DNA of 64,000 bases from Anopheles merus (lineage: Eukaryota; Arthropoda; Insecta; Diptera; Culicidae), in contig NC_054081.1 of the NCBI RefSeq assembly GCF_017562075.2, forward strand, positions 6,429,502-6,493,501, read 5' to 3'. The translations under genes were made by a program, and so were the position numbers. Position 1 is the first letter of the stretch. Each line of letters begins with the position of its first letter. The notes beneath the pieces were generated by a model. It was given only the letters and a program-made list of their open reading frames with translations. It was not told where the DNA came from and made no database searches. This document shows, piece after piece, positions 12,560 to 24,372 of the stretch.

Positions 12560-14045
12560 ACCGTGTTGTGCCGCTTACTTCCATAAAATGCAGCAACAAC
12601 GAAAAAAAAATCATCCACCACACCACAAAATTATTCCCAATCAACTCAATCGTAGCACTCGCTCAGAACCATGTGCAGCGTGCGATGAGGAATCCGGAAG
12701 GAGCAGCAGGATGTGTTGTGTTGGTGTATTAAATTTAGAAATAATTAAGCGTTTGCTAATCCTCATTATCGCCCACCAGCTCCGGCGGCCATCATGGTAA
12801 TTTGGCAAATCATCATTGCTCATCCCCCCCATTTCCCCACTTATCGCTCATCACAAGTGATGGACAGGCCAAAACACAACAGCATCAACACAGGTACAGA
12901 TGGAAATTTGCCTGCGACCTCCGTACCCCGATAGCGCCCCTCAAAGCGCATGTGATTTATCGACACGAGCAGTAGAGAAGGATCAAAGGGTGGATGAGGC
13001 AGTCATTAATGTTTTCTAAAAAAAACAACAACAGCAACACAACACATACCCATACATCCAGCGAACGTGTGGGGGAGGGGTGGGGCCAAAATCACCCACA
13101 ATTAGTAGCATCGCGATCGCTGTCGCAGCGCGGCGAGCGGCGCGGAGGAAAAATTAATTTCCTACTAATTGAAAATAATCAATACCATGGCAGCGTTTGC
13201 TACATTGTCCGAGTGTCCCATCCCTCGCCTCTTCGGCGCAAAATAATCGAACCCTCGAGGGCGGATTTCACCCTTCCCTCCCATTCCACCCGCTTCGAAT
13301 CCACCCGTGAAAGGCTCGGGGTTTTTCGAAATTTTCCCTTCCGATTCGGCCCTGTCAAAGCTGCCAGGTTTGGAAAATGATGAACGCGATAACGCAATTA
13401 CGCCGTCGCACGGTTTATTTGATGCGTGTTGTTTTTTATTTTTTTTATTTTTGTGTGTGCTGTCAAACATCAATTCGAGTTGCTGTCAGAACCTCACGCT
13501 GCGGAAAAGTGAAACAGAAAAACAACGGGCGCTCGCTCGACGCACAAAGTGAAGCAGGCAGGCAGCGCGAACAACAAAAAAAAGCAACCTTTAATCCAGC
13601 ATGGATCTCTTTCTTAGAACGCCATTAAAATAGCTCATTAACACGTCACTGTGTGTGTGTGTGTGTTTGTGTTTGTACGTTGCTGACCGTGGCAAAGAAC
13701 CAAGCGCTGACCACGGGCCAGGCTTTCGCCGGAAAGGCTTACAAACTAATTAACTCCTCGTTGGCGCTGCACGCCGTTGGTCGGACAGCAGGGGTGCGTT
13801 TTTACCGCCGCAAACCCCATTCCTCAACCTCCCCCCCCCCCCTCACTCAACTAGTTAAAACAAGAGCTGGCTAGTTAATTGCCAGTTCATAGATTATTGC
13901 GCCCCCTGTTAGTGTTTGTGTGTGTATCTGTGGGCTTCAAACGGCTTAAAAACGGCTACTAAATCACGCTACAGCTACAAACGCGCTGTTTAGTTGCGTG
14001 AATAATCCTCCCTTTCTCCCGTGCGCGCCTAAATGTATGCAGCAG
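12560..14045. other. GC-rich non-coding block
   Basis: No gene is recognised. The block includes AT islets with TAAT cores (for example 13153-13180), a GT run near 13651-13665, and a C-run near 13830. It terminates at the dispersed motif at 14025-14040, after which composition shifts to AT-rich. Confidence 0.45.
14025..14040 (-). promoter_or_regulatory. Dispersed motif copy, GCGCCTAAATGTATGC
   Basis: Identical to the copies at 6048 and 51573. It marks the end of a GC-rich block. Confidence 0.65.
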
Positions 14046-14246
14046 AGCAGCGTCACAGCGTGAGCGAGTTTCGCGATTCCCGCAGAGGCGTCATCCATCA
14101 ATTACGTAACGCTGATAGGGGGAAAAGGAAGTTTTGTGAAACGTTACGATCTGTTCCATGGAGTAGATGAGAGGTTCAACTTAAGTAACGTAACGCAAAA
14201 AAAAGTGTGATTTTTGTTTTGTTTTTCGAATGACAAATGAGTAATA

Positions 14247-14488
14247 CAAGGTTTTCCAGGGGTTCTCATAGTTGTGGGACACTTCCTTGATTCTTTCCTA
14301 TTGGAAGTGAACTTCATATGTTGTAAATTGGACTCTATGGCACCCTTTTGACAGGCTCCTTGTAAAATCCAGCTGGATTTGTCCTACAAGTGTGCTATAG
14401 AGTCCAATTCCCATTCGATTAAGTTCATTTCTCGTAAGAAGGAGCCAATAAAGTGTCTCACAGCTATGAGAACTCCTGGATAACCCTG
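14247..14488. mobile_element. Fold-back MITE, TA-flanked (family B)
   Basis: The left end, CAAGGTTTTCCAGGGGTT, and the right end (complement CAGGGTTATCCAGGAGTT) are flanked by TA (14245-14246, 14489-14490). The arms pair along nearly the whole element, including GTTCTCATAG and TTGGACTCTAT on both sides. The centre is the perfect palindrome AAATCCAGCTGGATTT at 14365-14380. The single strand could therefore form one long hairpin. The ends resemble family A (CAGGGTT), suggesting a related transposase. Confidence 0.8.
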
Positions 14489-14649
14489 TAAACGATGGTT
14501 CTTCTTCTTCACTTAACACCCTTCACAGTTATGACGGCCTAACAAGGATTTTGCTACTTTTTTATGTACCAAGCAGCCAAAAATCCATACAAGGATTGAA
14601 CCCACGATGGAACTGACGAAAGGACGGAAAAAAACTTAATGGCAATATT

Positions 14650-17600
14650 TGCGTTACTTTATTAATGGATGCCGCCTGACATGGTTTCATACAACGCGAA
14701 GCACACACACACACGTACACTTGCAACGTTACGGTACGAAAAATTCATCGGAAGAACGGAATTATTACCGACGAGGAAGAGGAATTTAAATTCGCGCTTT
14801 TTAATCAAACGCGCGGTTCCTTCCCCGCCCTGCACCGCTCGAACAACACGTGTGCGTTTCGTTTGACGAATATTGGTTACAATTCAACAATCCCTGCGGC
14901 ACCCGGCAACCGGTTGCTAGATAGGCCCACTCTCCCCGCTCTCACCCCCTTTTTACCCACAGTCCTTCCAAAACCACCGCCCGGTTCGATCGGAACTATT
15001 ACGCATAATTAGTTTTCGGTACGCCCGCCGCTCTGCACGGTTCGATGCAGCCATCGAACCACTTGTACGTGTGTGTGTGTGTGCACGTCTACCTGCAAAA
15101 TCCCTGCCGCCAGCTCCCAGGGACAGAGCGAGCCCGCTCTTCCGCTTTTAAAGCTGGAATTTATTTCGCCTCGCACAATATTGCTTATTAATTGTCGAAA
15201 TTATTTAATGCTTATCGCTAATGGGTTTATGGCAGATGGGCGCGCGTACCCGGGCGGATAAGAAGCAGCGTGATGCAGCGAGAGGGGCGGGAGTGGGTTA
15301 AGCGGGAACGGGAAAATGAGATCGTTAAAGGCTTACTAGGGGAAGGGCCCGGGGATTCGGCAGTTTGCTCGCCCGGGGACGATTTTGCGGTGGCAGGCAA
15401 ACAAAACAATTATGGGAGAAGGAGGCGCTACGGCTACCCCGGCCGGGTAACGCAACACCGGTTGCTCTAGCCACGGCTCGCGGGGTCGCAACAGCGACAA
15501 CCTTCGACGGATCTTTCTCTAATCTTTTGATGCAGCTTTGATAAAAAAAAAAAGCGAGCGAAGGCAGAGCGGACAGATACAGATCGTGTTTTCCCGGCTG
15601 TGCTGGCTTTGCAGTGGGAAAAATGCGGTCCACTCCCCGTTTAAATGTTGATTTAAATTGAATAAACTAAGCCTTCGAGCGGTCCTTACAAAGCTACTTC
15701 ACTTGGTAGGATCGCCGTTGGTTTTTTTTGCTTTACAGGAGCCCCTCCAAATTACGCCTAAGGACCAGATCCGGTTCGAAGGACCAAAAGTTCGTTTGGT
15801 TTTTTTTTTGCTTTCTTTTCTCTCCACAAACCTCCCCCAGTCGGTCATTTATTATGCAAGCCGTAGCAGCCGTTTCGGAGTGGCCAAAGGCTTCCCGCTT
15901 TGCAGCAGCAATCGCCACTCGCCGGCCGGACACCCGTGCGTGCGGGCAAACACACTGATTTGCATTTCATTTAAATGAAAAATAATGAAGGTAGCAAAGG
16001 GAAGCGCGAAGCGTGGTTCTTAAATTGGCCGATAAGTGATTCGCGCCAGCAGGAAGGTTGAATTTTTAGCGAGCGATTTTTGTGCGCTTTTCTGTTTCGC
16101 CACAGGCTGCCTCTGATGAGCCTGCACGGTGCGGTGCAGGCGATGAAGCAGAAACATGAATCGGTGCCCCATCAAGGCACGCTTTTGCTGTAAATTACGA
16201 CCGTTACGACAGCAAGCGTGTTTCATAACTTCAGCCGCTTCGGCGGCAAGACGTACAGGAGAATTTGGAAAACGGCGGTTCGCTTCTTCAAAGCATCGCC
16301 CGAAGGAACTCAGCCCGCTTCCGGCTGGGATGGTCCAGCCCAGTCTTAAAGTTGGCCGAAGAGAAGCACCAACTTTTTGCTGTCCAGCTCAGGGATACTT
16401 AATCCGTCACAACGGAGCACATGAAAGACCGTTTGGCAAACATCTAAGCCGTCCCATTGCATGTGCGGGACCACCGGCTAGAGCTTCCCGACACCGAAAA
16501 CAACGAAACGAAACCAATCCTGCCAGCGGAGTGGCGTGGGAGCGTTGCCTCATTATTTCCAAGCGATTCTACTGTGTCGCACTACACACACACACACACA
16601 TGTGGAGAAGTAAAGAGAGCGCACAAGTAAAACAACAAGCAGCGCACGACTGCAAACTTCACAAAATTTCTACCCGCACCATCCCTCGGGTTGGTTTGTT
16701 GTTTGCCGATCGAACAGGAAGCGAACGTGATGGATTGAATATCCGGTCCGGCACATTGCGGCGCATCCGACGAGCTCCTAGCGAAGGCGAACTTTCCGCT
16801 TCTACGGTGGTAAGTCGCAATCTCTCAAACAAATCCAAGCAAATACCGTGCGACAGCCGTGCCCGGCCAATCGCCGCTCCGAAAAACCGGGAACGATCCT
16901 GCATGCTTTCTATTTTATTTTCCATCCCTGCTCTTTCCTTCCTCTCCCTCTCTCCCTCTCTCTCTCTCTCTTCGTCGCTCGCTGCTGCTTCTCTCGCTCA
17001 ACCCAGATCATGTTCCGCCCGGGTCGGTTTTGTGTGGGTGCGATCAATTCCGGATATCGGTGGCGGACAGTCGGCTCTCGGCCACTTTAGCATTTCCGCC
17101 GCTTCCGACCACCATAGACACTCTTCCCTTCCCTCCCCTCCCTTTTTGCCACGCTCTCATCATCAATTCCTTAGACACGCTTAATCATTGCCAGAAGGTA
17201 TTCATAACTTTCGGTAAGATAAATAATCTAGAACCATTTTCCCCTCCCGTCCAGGTAGGCCGGAGCTGGCGGCAAACGGTCTGCCCCGGTTCCGCCTTCG
17301 CGAACAGCCGTTCAATGCGCGCCTACTGCCCACCACCACCAGCCCACCCACCCACCCGCACACCGGCTGTCGAATTGAATTAGATTTGTTGCTTCGATAA
17401 TATTTGTTTAACTTTCTCCTAATTTATTCATTCTGCCGCTGCGCCTGGGCGGCCCGGGCCGCACGTACCATATTCTCACCTCGAGGCATCGGTGCTTCCG
17501 ATTGGTTTCGAGCAGGAAAGAGGAGCAAAAAGAAGCTGTCTAGAACTGTTAGCAGCAGCAGCAGCAGCAGCAGCACGGGGCGAAACTTGGGCAAAAGTTT

Positions 17601-17880
17601 CAAGTTCAGACGGGTAGAAGCCAGCTGCCCACCGGCACGGTACGTGGCCACGGTATCGGCGAGCGTTCGATAGAGCTCCACCCACGGGGAGTGGGCGAAG
17701 CGGGTTGTTTTAGGGACTGAAGGGTAGCGGGGGGGGAGGGGAGGGAGTTTGAAGCTGTAGATAGGGACTAGGAGAGTGAAGCCACATTCGCAGCAAACGA
17801 TAAAACCGCTGAAGCGCTACGTAGGCCACGAACAGCAGCAACGTGCATTTCAACAGAGTGGAATGAATCACCTCAACTCA
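14650..17880. other. GC-rich non-coding block
   Basis: No recognisable gene. The longest frame in the block (16156-17184, plus) has an irregular composition, runs through a CT microsatellite and matches no family I know, so I do not call it. AT islets with TAAT cores are visible, notably 15175-15235. A CT run lies near 16945-16970 and a GCA run near 17552-17574. There is no dispersed motif inside the block. Confidence 0.45.
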
Positions 17881-17997
17881 TAGGACGAGTCAATCAATTT
17901 GTAAAACTATCATGCTTTTTGGGAATATTGGTTGCTTTTATCAGGTATTCACAATGAAAAGGACTACACTCGTAAGACGAATTTAATAATTCTGTAC

Positions 17998-18055
17998 AGC
18001 GACTCGCGACTATGAAAATACGCAAAAACTCGTTATGCGGGAGGCTCTTTTTCAT
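17998..18055. mobile_element. Terminal fragment of a TIR DNA transposon
   Basis: CAGCGACTCGCGACTATGAA follows a TA and continues into ACTCGTTATGCGGGAGGC. It shares the CTCGTTATGCG core with the fragment ending at 11315. It is too short to classify further. Confidence 0.3.
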
Positions 18056-18599
18056 ATTTTTGTAAGAAAAGAGAAATAATAGATTAAAGGACTACCGAGG
18101 GGCTGGTATGAAAAGGTTTTTAGTAGCTTGAAAGCATTAAAAATGTCTCAATGACATTAGTAATAGTTCTCTCTGCCTTTGCCATTATTATTTGTCTTTT
18201 GAACAACATTTTAAAAAGACAAACCTTATTTTATCCTTCAAGTCACAGTTTCTTTCCTAATCAAGCTTTTGGACATATGAGGAAACAGTATAAAGGTAGA
18301 CTGAGAGTCAGTATGAACCAGCATGGTCCTATCCAAAGCTAAAGAGGGTCTAAATCTGCTTCTACCAAGCACAAAGCTACCATCATTACTGATCAATAGA
18401 CATCTCAAAGAAAAAAGTAATATGCGTTTTACCTCAAAATTCATACTGAAAATAGAAGAACCTCCAAACAATCAATCAGTGCCCAAATTCTATCCATGTT
18501 TGGAAGTAATGACGAAAAGAAGTGCTTATTTAACAGATTCATTAATTTAAAAACCCACAGCAAAAGAAATTCATACGACAATTTCAAATTGCTCCTTTT

Positions 18600-19024
18600 G
18601 TGGAAATAGGTGGATTCTGGGACGACTTCAACAGTGCGTTCATCTATGTGTACGTCAAGCCCACGTAAGTTTGGATTTGATGTTGGTAGGGCCGCTCATG
18701 TTGCCACCAGCTGTTTAGTCTTTGCCTCGTTTATCTGCAATCAGAGGTTCTCTGCCGCTTGCTCGATCCCTTGGTAGGCTTCTGTTACGTAGGAGAGTCG
18801 CAGACCAATGATGTCTATATCATAAGCGTTTGCCAGGATCTAGGTTGACTTATAGAAGATGGTACTGAGAGTTCCATCCATCTACCTTCACCTGGCATGT
18901 AACGTTGGTCATAGTCATTCTAACTAGCCTTATCAGTTTGACCAGGATTCCAAATGAGCTCATAGCATCGTACAGTTTTACCCTGGCTATGCTATCATAT
19001 GCGGCTTTGAAGTCTATGAAGAGA
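18600..19024 (-). mobile_element. RTE-like non-LTR retrotransposon, 3' part, degraded
   Basis: On the minus strand this encodes a recognisable RT segment, including FIDFKAAYDSIARV (18980-19020) followed by a region typical of RTE-clade RT. Further on, DIDIIGLRLSY matches the part just after the YADD box, but the box itself has decayed. There are in-frame stops and an apparent internal deletion. The copy is interrupted by the Jockey-like insertion and resumes at 20130. Confidence 0.65.
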
Positions 19025-20129
19025 TTTTATTTTATTTTATTGTATTAGTTGCTCGGCCACGTTGCGTTACAGCAATAGTGTTTACTGACTATAGTATACA
19101 ATTATTCGCGAAGGCGTTGGAAGGAGTTTATGGTACGGAAAAGGAGCGAAGACGGGATCGGTAGACAGGATAGGATAGGTTGAGATCGAACAGATCTGAA
19201 GTACTATTAAAAGACGACATAGCTCTTACAAAAGGCTAATTGCGAGCAAATCGTGTACGACATATGTAACCGCGACAGAAGGGAAGGAGTATCAATCGTA
19301 TTAAGCAGTTTGCCAGCAACGAAAGAAGCCTGAGCGACCGAGAGGCGGTGCTCCAACTTGGCAAGGCCTAGTAGAGTGCATCTATCATCATACGAATGAA
19401 GCGGAATAGAGTGATGACCCAGCGACCTACGAAATACGATCCTTGTAAGATGTCTCTGCATCCTCTCAATCCTTTGGAGCAGAGATACTTGGACAAAGAG
19501 ACCAGATGATACAGGCATATTCCAGTACGGAACGGACCCAACAACAATAAAGGGACTTAAGACAAAAAGGATCGCGAATTGCAGTGGACATGCGACAAAT
19601 ATAACCAAGACTTTTGTTGGCCTTGTTGATGGCATAGTCCGTATGCTCTTTGAAAGAGAGACTCGAAGAAGACGCCAAGATCCTTAGACAAGGACACACG
19701 GAGAATAGGGGCATCTATAAGACACTATAAGCATGAGTTATACTTGTAGAGGATCGGAAGAAAGATAAAACAGAACATTTTTCAGGACACAGGACTAAAC
19801 CGTTAGAAGCACACCAAGTAGAGAATTTACAGAGCCAGGATTGAAGGACTAGACAATCAGCTGTAGAAGATACAGGAAGAAAAATGTTTACGTCATCCGC
19901 ATATAGAAAGAAGCCGTTAAGAGGAAGGATAGAAGTACAGTCATTGAGGAACAGAATGAACAGTAAGGGACTAAGGACACTGTGGGACACCCGAAGAACT
20001 AAGAAAACATTCAGAGCAAGAGCCACAGATTTTAACTACATAGGAACGATTCTCAAGATAGGAGTAGAACCACGGCAATATAGAGCCACCGAAACCTAAT
20101 TTTCGAAGCTTAGCAACAAGTAGTGATAG
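19025..20129 (-). mobile_element. 5'-truncated Jockey-like non-LTR retrotransposon nested in the RTE copy
   Basis: The minus strand carries an RT C-terminal half in several frames: KLRKLGFGG and SYLENRSYVVKI (near 20100-20040), a GVPQ box (19975), FFLYADDVNIF with the catalytic YADD at about 19892-19903, and a C-terminal DRCTLLGL...AQASFVA region (19400-19300). At least three frameshifts separate these blocks. The 3' end is a (TAAAA)n-like tail at 19025-19045. The clade (Jockey, CR1 or a neighbour) is inferred from the C-terminal pattern only. Confidence 0.7.
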
Positions 20130-20275
20130 ACAAGTAATGATGGTTTGTGTCGTTTCTGTATTCAGCCATCTTCTCCAAGATCTACCGCATGGTGAAGATC
20201 TGATCAGTGGTTGATTTTCCGTTTCGGAATCCTCTTTGATAGTTTCCGACCATCTCTTCGACTTCACTTTTATTG
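20130..20275 (-). mobile_element. RTE-like non-LTR retrotransposon, 5' part, degraded
   Basis: The minus strand encodes NYQRGFRNGKSTTDQIFTM and a following ILEKMAEY. This RT block lies directly upstream of the FIDFKAAYD block in RTE elements. The two halves are separated here by about 1.1 kb of another retrotransposon, so this was one copy before that insertion. Confidence 0.65.
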
Positions 20276-20317
20276 CATACATCCTGGGATAAAAACATTT
20301 AGTCATATTACAACGAA

Positions 20318-20333
20318 GCGCCTGCATGTTTGC
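20318..20333 (-). promoter_or_regulatory. Dispersed motif copy, GCGCCTGCATGTTTGC
   Basis: The GCGCCT half is intact and the GTATGC half has one mismatch. It lies just beyond the 5' side of the RTE-like remnant. Confidence 0.5.
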
Positions 20334-20554
20334 CACAAAAAAATGCATCATACTTATTTCTTTTTAAGTATCAGTACAACGATTCATATTTTAACGAAAG
20401 CAGAAAACGCAATGATTACAATGATACACTCACAAAATATATTTTTACAAGTGGCATCGTAAAATTACGTGTTTAATTTTTCCCTGATAGTGTCACGTAA
20501 CTCAAGGATAACACCCTACTTTCATAAGAAACAAGTTAAGATTGTTTTTAAATT

Positions 20555-20570
20555 GCATACATTTAGGCGT
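20555..20570 (+). promoter_or_regulatory. Dispersed motif copy, GCATACATTTAGGCGT
   Basis: Matches except for a terminal T. It lies close to the AT-to-GC switch near 20690. Confidence 0.6.
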
Positions 20571-21955
20571 TTTTAATATACGAAACTCGCTTATTTTCAC
20601 TTTTGACCAAAAATGTACAAAATAATCGTAGAATTTGTCTGTAGTTTAGAAAGCATCAAACGCCACACAAAAAGCAAACCCTATTAGCCTACAACATTTC
20701 GTACTTCAAATAATTCACACGCTGTGCCCAAACGGCCCGAAACACAACGGCACTTGCACCGAGCATTTGCGATCGAAACAAATTACTGTCAGTGCATTCA
20801 CAGCCGTCACCACAGTTGAGCTATTTGCAGCGAGCTGCCCGGGCAACTTCAAAGCCTTCCAACACAGCCCACACCGTCACAGCAGCAGTAGGAAGGAGCG
20901 AGACCGCCTGGCGTGAACATAAAATTGTAGCCCTTCCTTCGTCCCGCACCGCACCCGGGATGATTGAATGCACGTTTCGAGATAGATTTAATAAAATAAA
21001 AACCACCGGGTTTCTCCGCAGACCGCCGACCACCACCAGCGCCGCGAGCTTGGTTGCATTCGATTTCAATTTGTGCTGTATCGTGCAATCGATAGCGGCA
21101 GGGAGATTTTACATCTAAACCCTGGCGCGAAGCGTCCGGACCTGCAAGCGTGCTTGTATTTGAATCCTAATCCGCCCTGGCTGTACGAGTAAGGCGCGGA
21201 CAGTGTGGGCCAGCAACAGCAGCACCAGCAGCAGCAGAAAGGGTTCGTTTCCTGCTTCGCGCTGGGGCCGTATGCGGGACGTAAACCGTACCGGGCTCAA
21301 TATCTTCGCCCGTGCCGAACGCTAGGGCTCTGCAAAGATGGACTGGCTGTTATGGTTCGCGATATTTCCGATTCATATCGTAAGCTGGTGCGGGATACAA
21401 TACAGGAAACAAGCCACCTTGCGGTGGGTTTGCCAAGGGGGCGAAAAAGGTACATCCAAAATGGTTGTTGCTAAAAATAAAGCAGATTTCTTTCGCCCTT
21501 TCGTTTTGATATGCGGCCGTAGTCCTTTCGTCAGCGCACATTCGACTTGCGGAAAGAATATAGTTGCGGTACGTCTTTTTTTTTCTTCTTACCCTCACCC
21601 TGCAATGCAATCTGCATCCCGGCAAAAGTATTTGTACCTTTTTTCTTCCCGTCTCCGTCACCGTTGGGGGGGGGGGTCGCAAAGCAAACCAGCATCGACC
21701 CCCGGGAGCGTAACCGTAACCTTGCGCCGTAACCAAAGCAAACATGTTTTTGCGTCTCACTTATTCATATGCATTTCTGATTTGAATGCGAAAAGGAGGA
21801 GAGAGAGAGAGACGGAAAGGGAAAGAAGGAGAGGAAGGGGAGATTTGGCCCCCTGCCCGAATGAACCCTTTAGCGCTGTTCCCTGCCCTGCCATTCCCGT
21901 GGCCGTACTAGCAGCGTGCTCTTGGTTGGAAATAGTTTCATTTTTGAAATTGCTT

Positions 21956-21971
21956 GCATACCTTCAGGCGA
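21956..21971 (+). promoter_or_regulatory. Dispersed motif copy, GCATACCTTCAGGCGA
   Basis: Matches except for the last base, and is preceded by TT. A GA tract starts 31 bp downstream. Confidence 0.6.
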
Positions 21972-21998
21972 ATACTGAAGGTGAAAGAAGCACAAAAG

Positions 21999-22001
<3 letters not shown>

Positions 22002-22032
<31 letters not shown>
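22002..22032. repeat. (GA)n tract
   Basis: About 31 bp of GA, just downstream of the dispersed motif at 21956. Confidence 0.9.
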
Positions 22033-22036
<4 letters not shown>

Positions 22037-22948
22037 TGAGGGCGTACAAAAAAAACGCCCGTGTGCAGCTTTTGCGCCCTGTTCGTGTGCATTTCTCCCC
22101 CCCCCCCCTCCCATTCCGCCTATCCTTCCACTCCTCATGCCCACCACTCTTCAATGGTCAAGGTAAGTGAGCCATGCTGGAAACTAACAAACAGCTCGTC
22201 GAGCGGACGAGCATAATGTGCAGCACGGAGTGGTATTTCATTTAGATCCACCTTCACCCCTCCACCCAAGGGTGGTTGTTTCTGTGCCCTGTGCGTTCTA
22301 CATCTTCCCCGCTTTCTTTGAAGGGTGCAAAACTCGCTTTTGAATTTTTTTTTTCCACTTCGACTCCGTCCCAGCTTGTTGCTTCATTCATATTTTAAAC
22401 TGCTCCGTCAAAGCGGGCCGCAACCCGACTGCCCCACTGGTGTGCTGTAAAATGAGTGGCGAATAAACCAACAACGAAAAAACGAGGTTACGCTCTCCTT
22501 TCTTCTCGCGGGGGAAGGTCAAACACTCAAGCGAGGGATGCTGGGCTTTCCCTGCATTCATGCGGCGAGCGGAGCTGCCAGTAAACGCCACCCTGCGTCA
22601 CGTCCAGTGCATCCCCCGCCGGCTGCACTCCGGGCCCGGCCTTTGCGGCGATGTTGAGCGATGGCATTTCAATTTCCCTCGTCGCATTGCGGCCCTGTCA
22701 ACACCTGGGCGGAGGCTGAGCGATGCACCACAAGCGTGGGCCTGCTGCAGGTCGAGTAGGTTAGGCTAGGAAATCTAAAGCAGCAAGTAAACAGAAACGG
22801 TTTAAAAGTATCACTCCATCTGGGTCCGCCCAAGGTCAGCCCGGTCGATCGTGTGCATTAATGTGTCCCCTTTGAAATGAAGGCGACCTTAAATGGAAGG
22901 TTTGAGTGGATGTGAAAATTCTTCGCAGGGCGCTTTCTGTGCTGCATC

Positions 22949-22964
22949 AGCCTGCGAGGTAGGC
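22949..22964 (-). promoter_or_regulatory. Divergent dispersed motif, AGCCTGCGAGGTAGGC
   Basis: A weak copy of the GTAGGC subtype, 16 bp from the next copy in the same orientation. Confidence 0.35.
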
Positions 22965-22979
22965 ACATGGGGAAGCAGC

Positions 22980-22995
22980 ACGCCTAAAGGTAGGC
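22980..22995 (-). promoter_or_regulatory. Dispersed motif copy, ACGCCTAAAGGTAGGC
   Basis: A good GTAGGC-subtype copy followed by AA. It abuts or slightly overlaps the first recognisable residues of the CR1-like RT remnant, so it may have been captured by the insertion or be partly coincidental. Confidence 0.5.
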
Positions 22996-24003
22996 AATTT
23001 AGTGTTTTTATCGTTGCAAAGGAGATATGTCGAATAGGACACGTTAAGCGATTGATAGTGACGAATAAAAGCACTTTAAGCGAGATTTGTTTGTGAATGG
23101 CAATCAGGATATCGGCAAGGACACTCTTGCGAGACTGCTTTGAATCCTGTACTAGCGATGTGGATGGTGTTGATGGATAAGAAGGAATCGATGATTGCTG
23201 TTTTCTTGGAACTAAAACGGGCATTTGAAACAATATCTAGGCCATTGTTGCTTTCTACCTTAAGGCGTTTTGGTACTGTGGGAGCTCAGTTGGTTCGAAA
23301 GTCATTTAAAAGAAAGAACTCAGAGAACTTTATTTGGTAGCTCTGTATCCGAGCCAATAGAAAACACCCTTGGTGTTCCGCAAGGTAGTGTTCTTGGACC
23401 AATTTTGTTTATCATGTACATCAATGATATGAAACAGGTTTTGAAGGCTTGTGATATCAATCTTTTTGCCGACGATCTCGCACAAAGAGATCAAGCAAGC
23501 AGCGTCTCTGATTAATATCGATTTAAACGCTCTGGATGGATGGCTGAAGTACAAAAAGCTGGCATTAAACATTAGCAAGACTTGTTACATGGTGATGTCT
23601 GCGGGTGTGTTGGAAGTACCTCCATCTATCGTAATAAATTCGGAATTAATCGAAAGAGTAAGACAGGCTAAATACCTGGGAGTTATTCTAGACGATAGGT
23701 TGTAGCTCCACACTCACATTGACTGGGTCATCGCTAAAGTGGCAAAGAAGTGTGGAGTGGTAAGTAGATTAGCGAAGGATCTACTGGGGAGAGCATAGTT
23801 CGGGGGTCCGACATCCATCGGCACCTCACACGCAGGGCAAATGAGCCAAGGGTACCTTAATGTGCATTCCCTAAGTGCCAGTCAACTCTTGGTTTTTCAA
23901 ATGGGATTCAACGGTACAACAGTCTACCAGATGAAATTAAGAATGCGAGAAGCTTGCCGGATTTCAAACGTAAGTGCGTCATTTATGTTGAACAAACTGT
24001 GTA
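22996..24003 (+). mobile_element. CR1-like non-LTR retrotransposon RT remnant
   Basis: Plus-strand RT blocks occur in order. A decayed motif-0 region is at about 22998-23050, and RQGHSCETALNPVL is near 23113. FLELKRAFETISRPLL is near 23205, GVPQGSVLGPILF near 23372, FADD at 23464-23475, and KYLGVILDDRL near 23670. The C-terminal NSLPDEIKNARSLPDFKRK is near 23917. Frameshifts lie near 23290 and 23480, and much of the region between the RT and the C-terminal end is deleted (near 23790). There is no endonuclease domain, so the copy is 5'-truncated and inactive. Confidence 0.75.
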
Positions 24004-24101
24004 ACGTGAAATATGTGTAGATGTCCCATGTCATTATCAAATGTGTAACTGCAGTTGTCATCACGATCTTTATAATGATGATAAGATTTTTCTTTATATA
24101 C

Positions 24102-24372
24102 TGTAACGTCCGGACTAATATCGCCCACTGTGCACTCAACCCGAACCCCGAACGCAACGGTATAAACGCGTTCTACCTTGACCGCTGGAGCACTCGGTGT
24201 GCAAGATGAACTGTCATAGAATAAAGCTCTCTTCTTGGCGCGGCATTGAACTGAACAGACGTAAGCCACTGACTTCTGCGTATAATTATTTGTGTGCTCT
24301 TCTGAATCGTGCTAAATATTATTAAAACGACCAATTTACCTTCTGCTACCAGTAAAACGCTTGGTCGTTACA
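24102..24372 (+). mobile_element. Solo LTR with 4-bp target duplication
   Basis: The 271-bp segment starts TGTAACGTCCGG and ends GGTCGTTACA, so it has TG...CA termini with a 7-bp inverted repeat (TGTAACG/CGTTACA). It is flanked by ATAC on both sides (24098-24101, 24373-24376). An AATAAA at about 24221 would suit an LTR polyadenylation signal. No internal retroelement sequence is adjacent, so this looks like a solo LTR left by recombination. The 4-bp duplication is compatible with a Gypsy-type element. No family name can be given. Confidence 0.75.

Larger units (their letters stand above)
10080..12560. other. AT-rich non-coding block with DNA-transposon debris
   Basis: The sequence is AT-rich and non-coding. 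It holds a dispersed motif at 10284, a possible inverted-repeat element at 10506-11051, and the terminus of a TIR element near 11311-11315. The rest (11.3-12.5 kb) shows nothing I can name. Confidence 0.45.
20690..22900. other. GC-rich non-coding block
   Basis: GC-rich sequence with no recognisable gene. It contains a GA tract (22002-22032) immediately downstream of a dispersed motif (21956), a G-run near 21665, a CAG-type run near 21217-21240 and a C-run near 22087. Frames open through it match no known protein. Confidence 0.45.

Noticed and set aside
16156..17184. 342-codon plus frame, the longest in the window
   Set aside because: It matches no family I recognise, crosses a CT microsatellite, and overlaps equally open frames. 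GC-rich DNA yields such frames by chance. Transcript data would be needed to revive it.
23255..23270. String CTACCTTAAGGCGT resembling the dispersed motif
   Set aside because: It lies within the RT coding remnant and is one base short in the centre, so chance and coding constraint explain it better.
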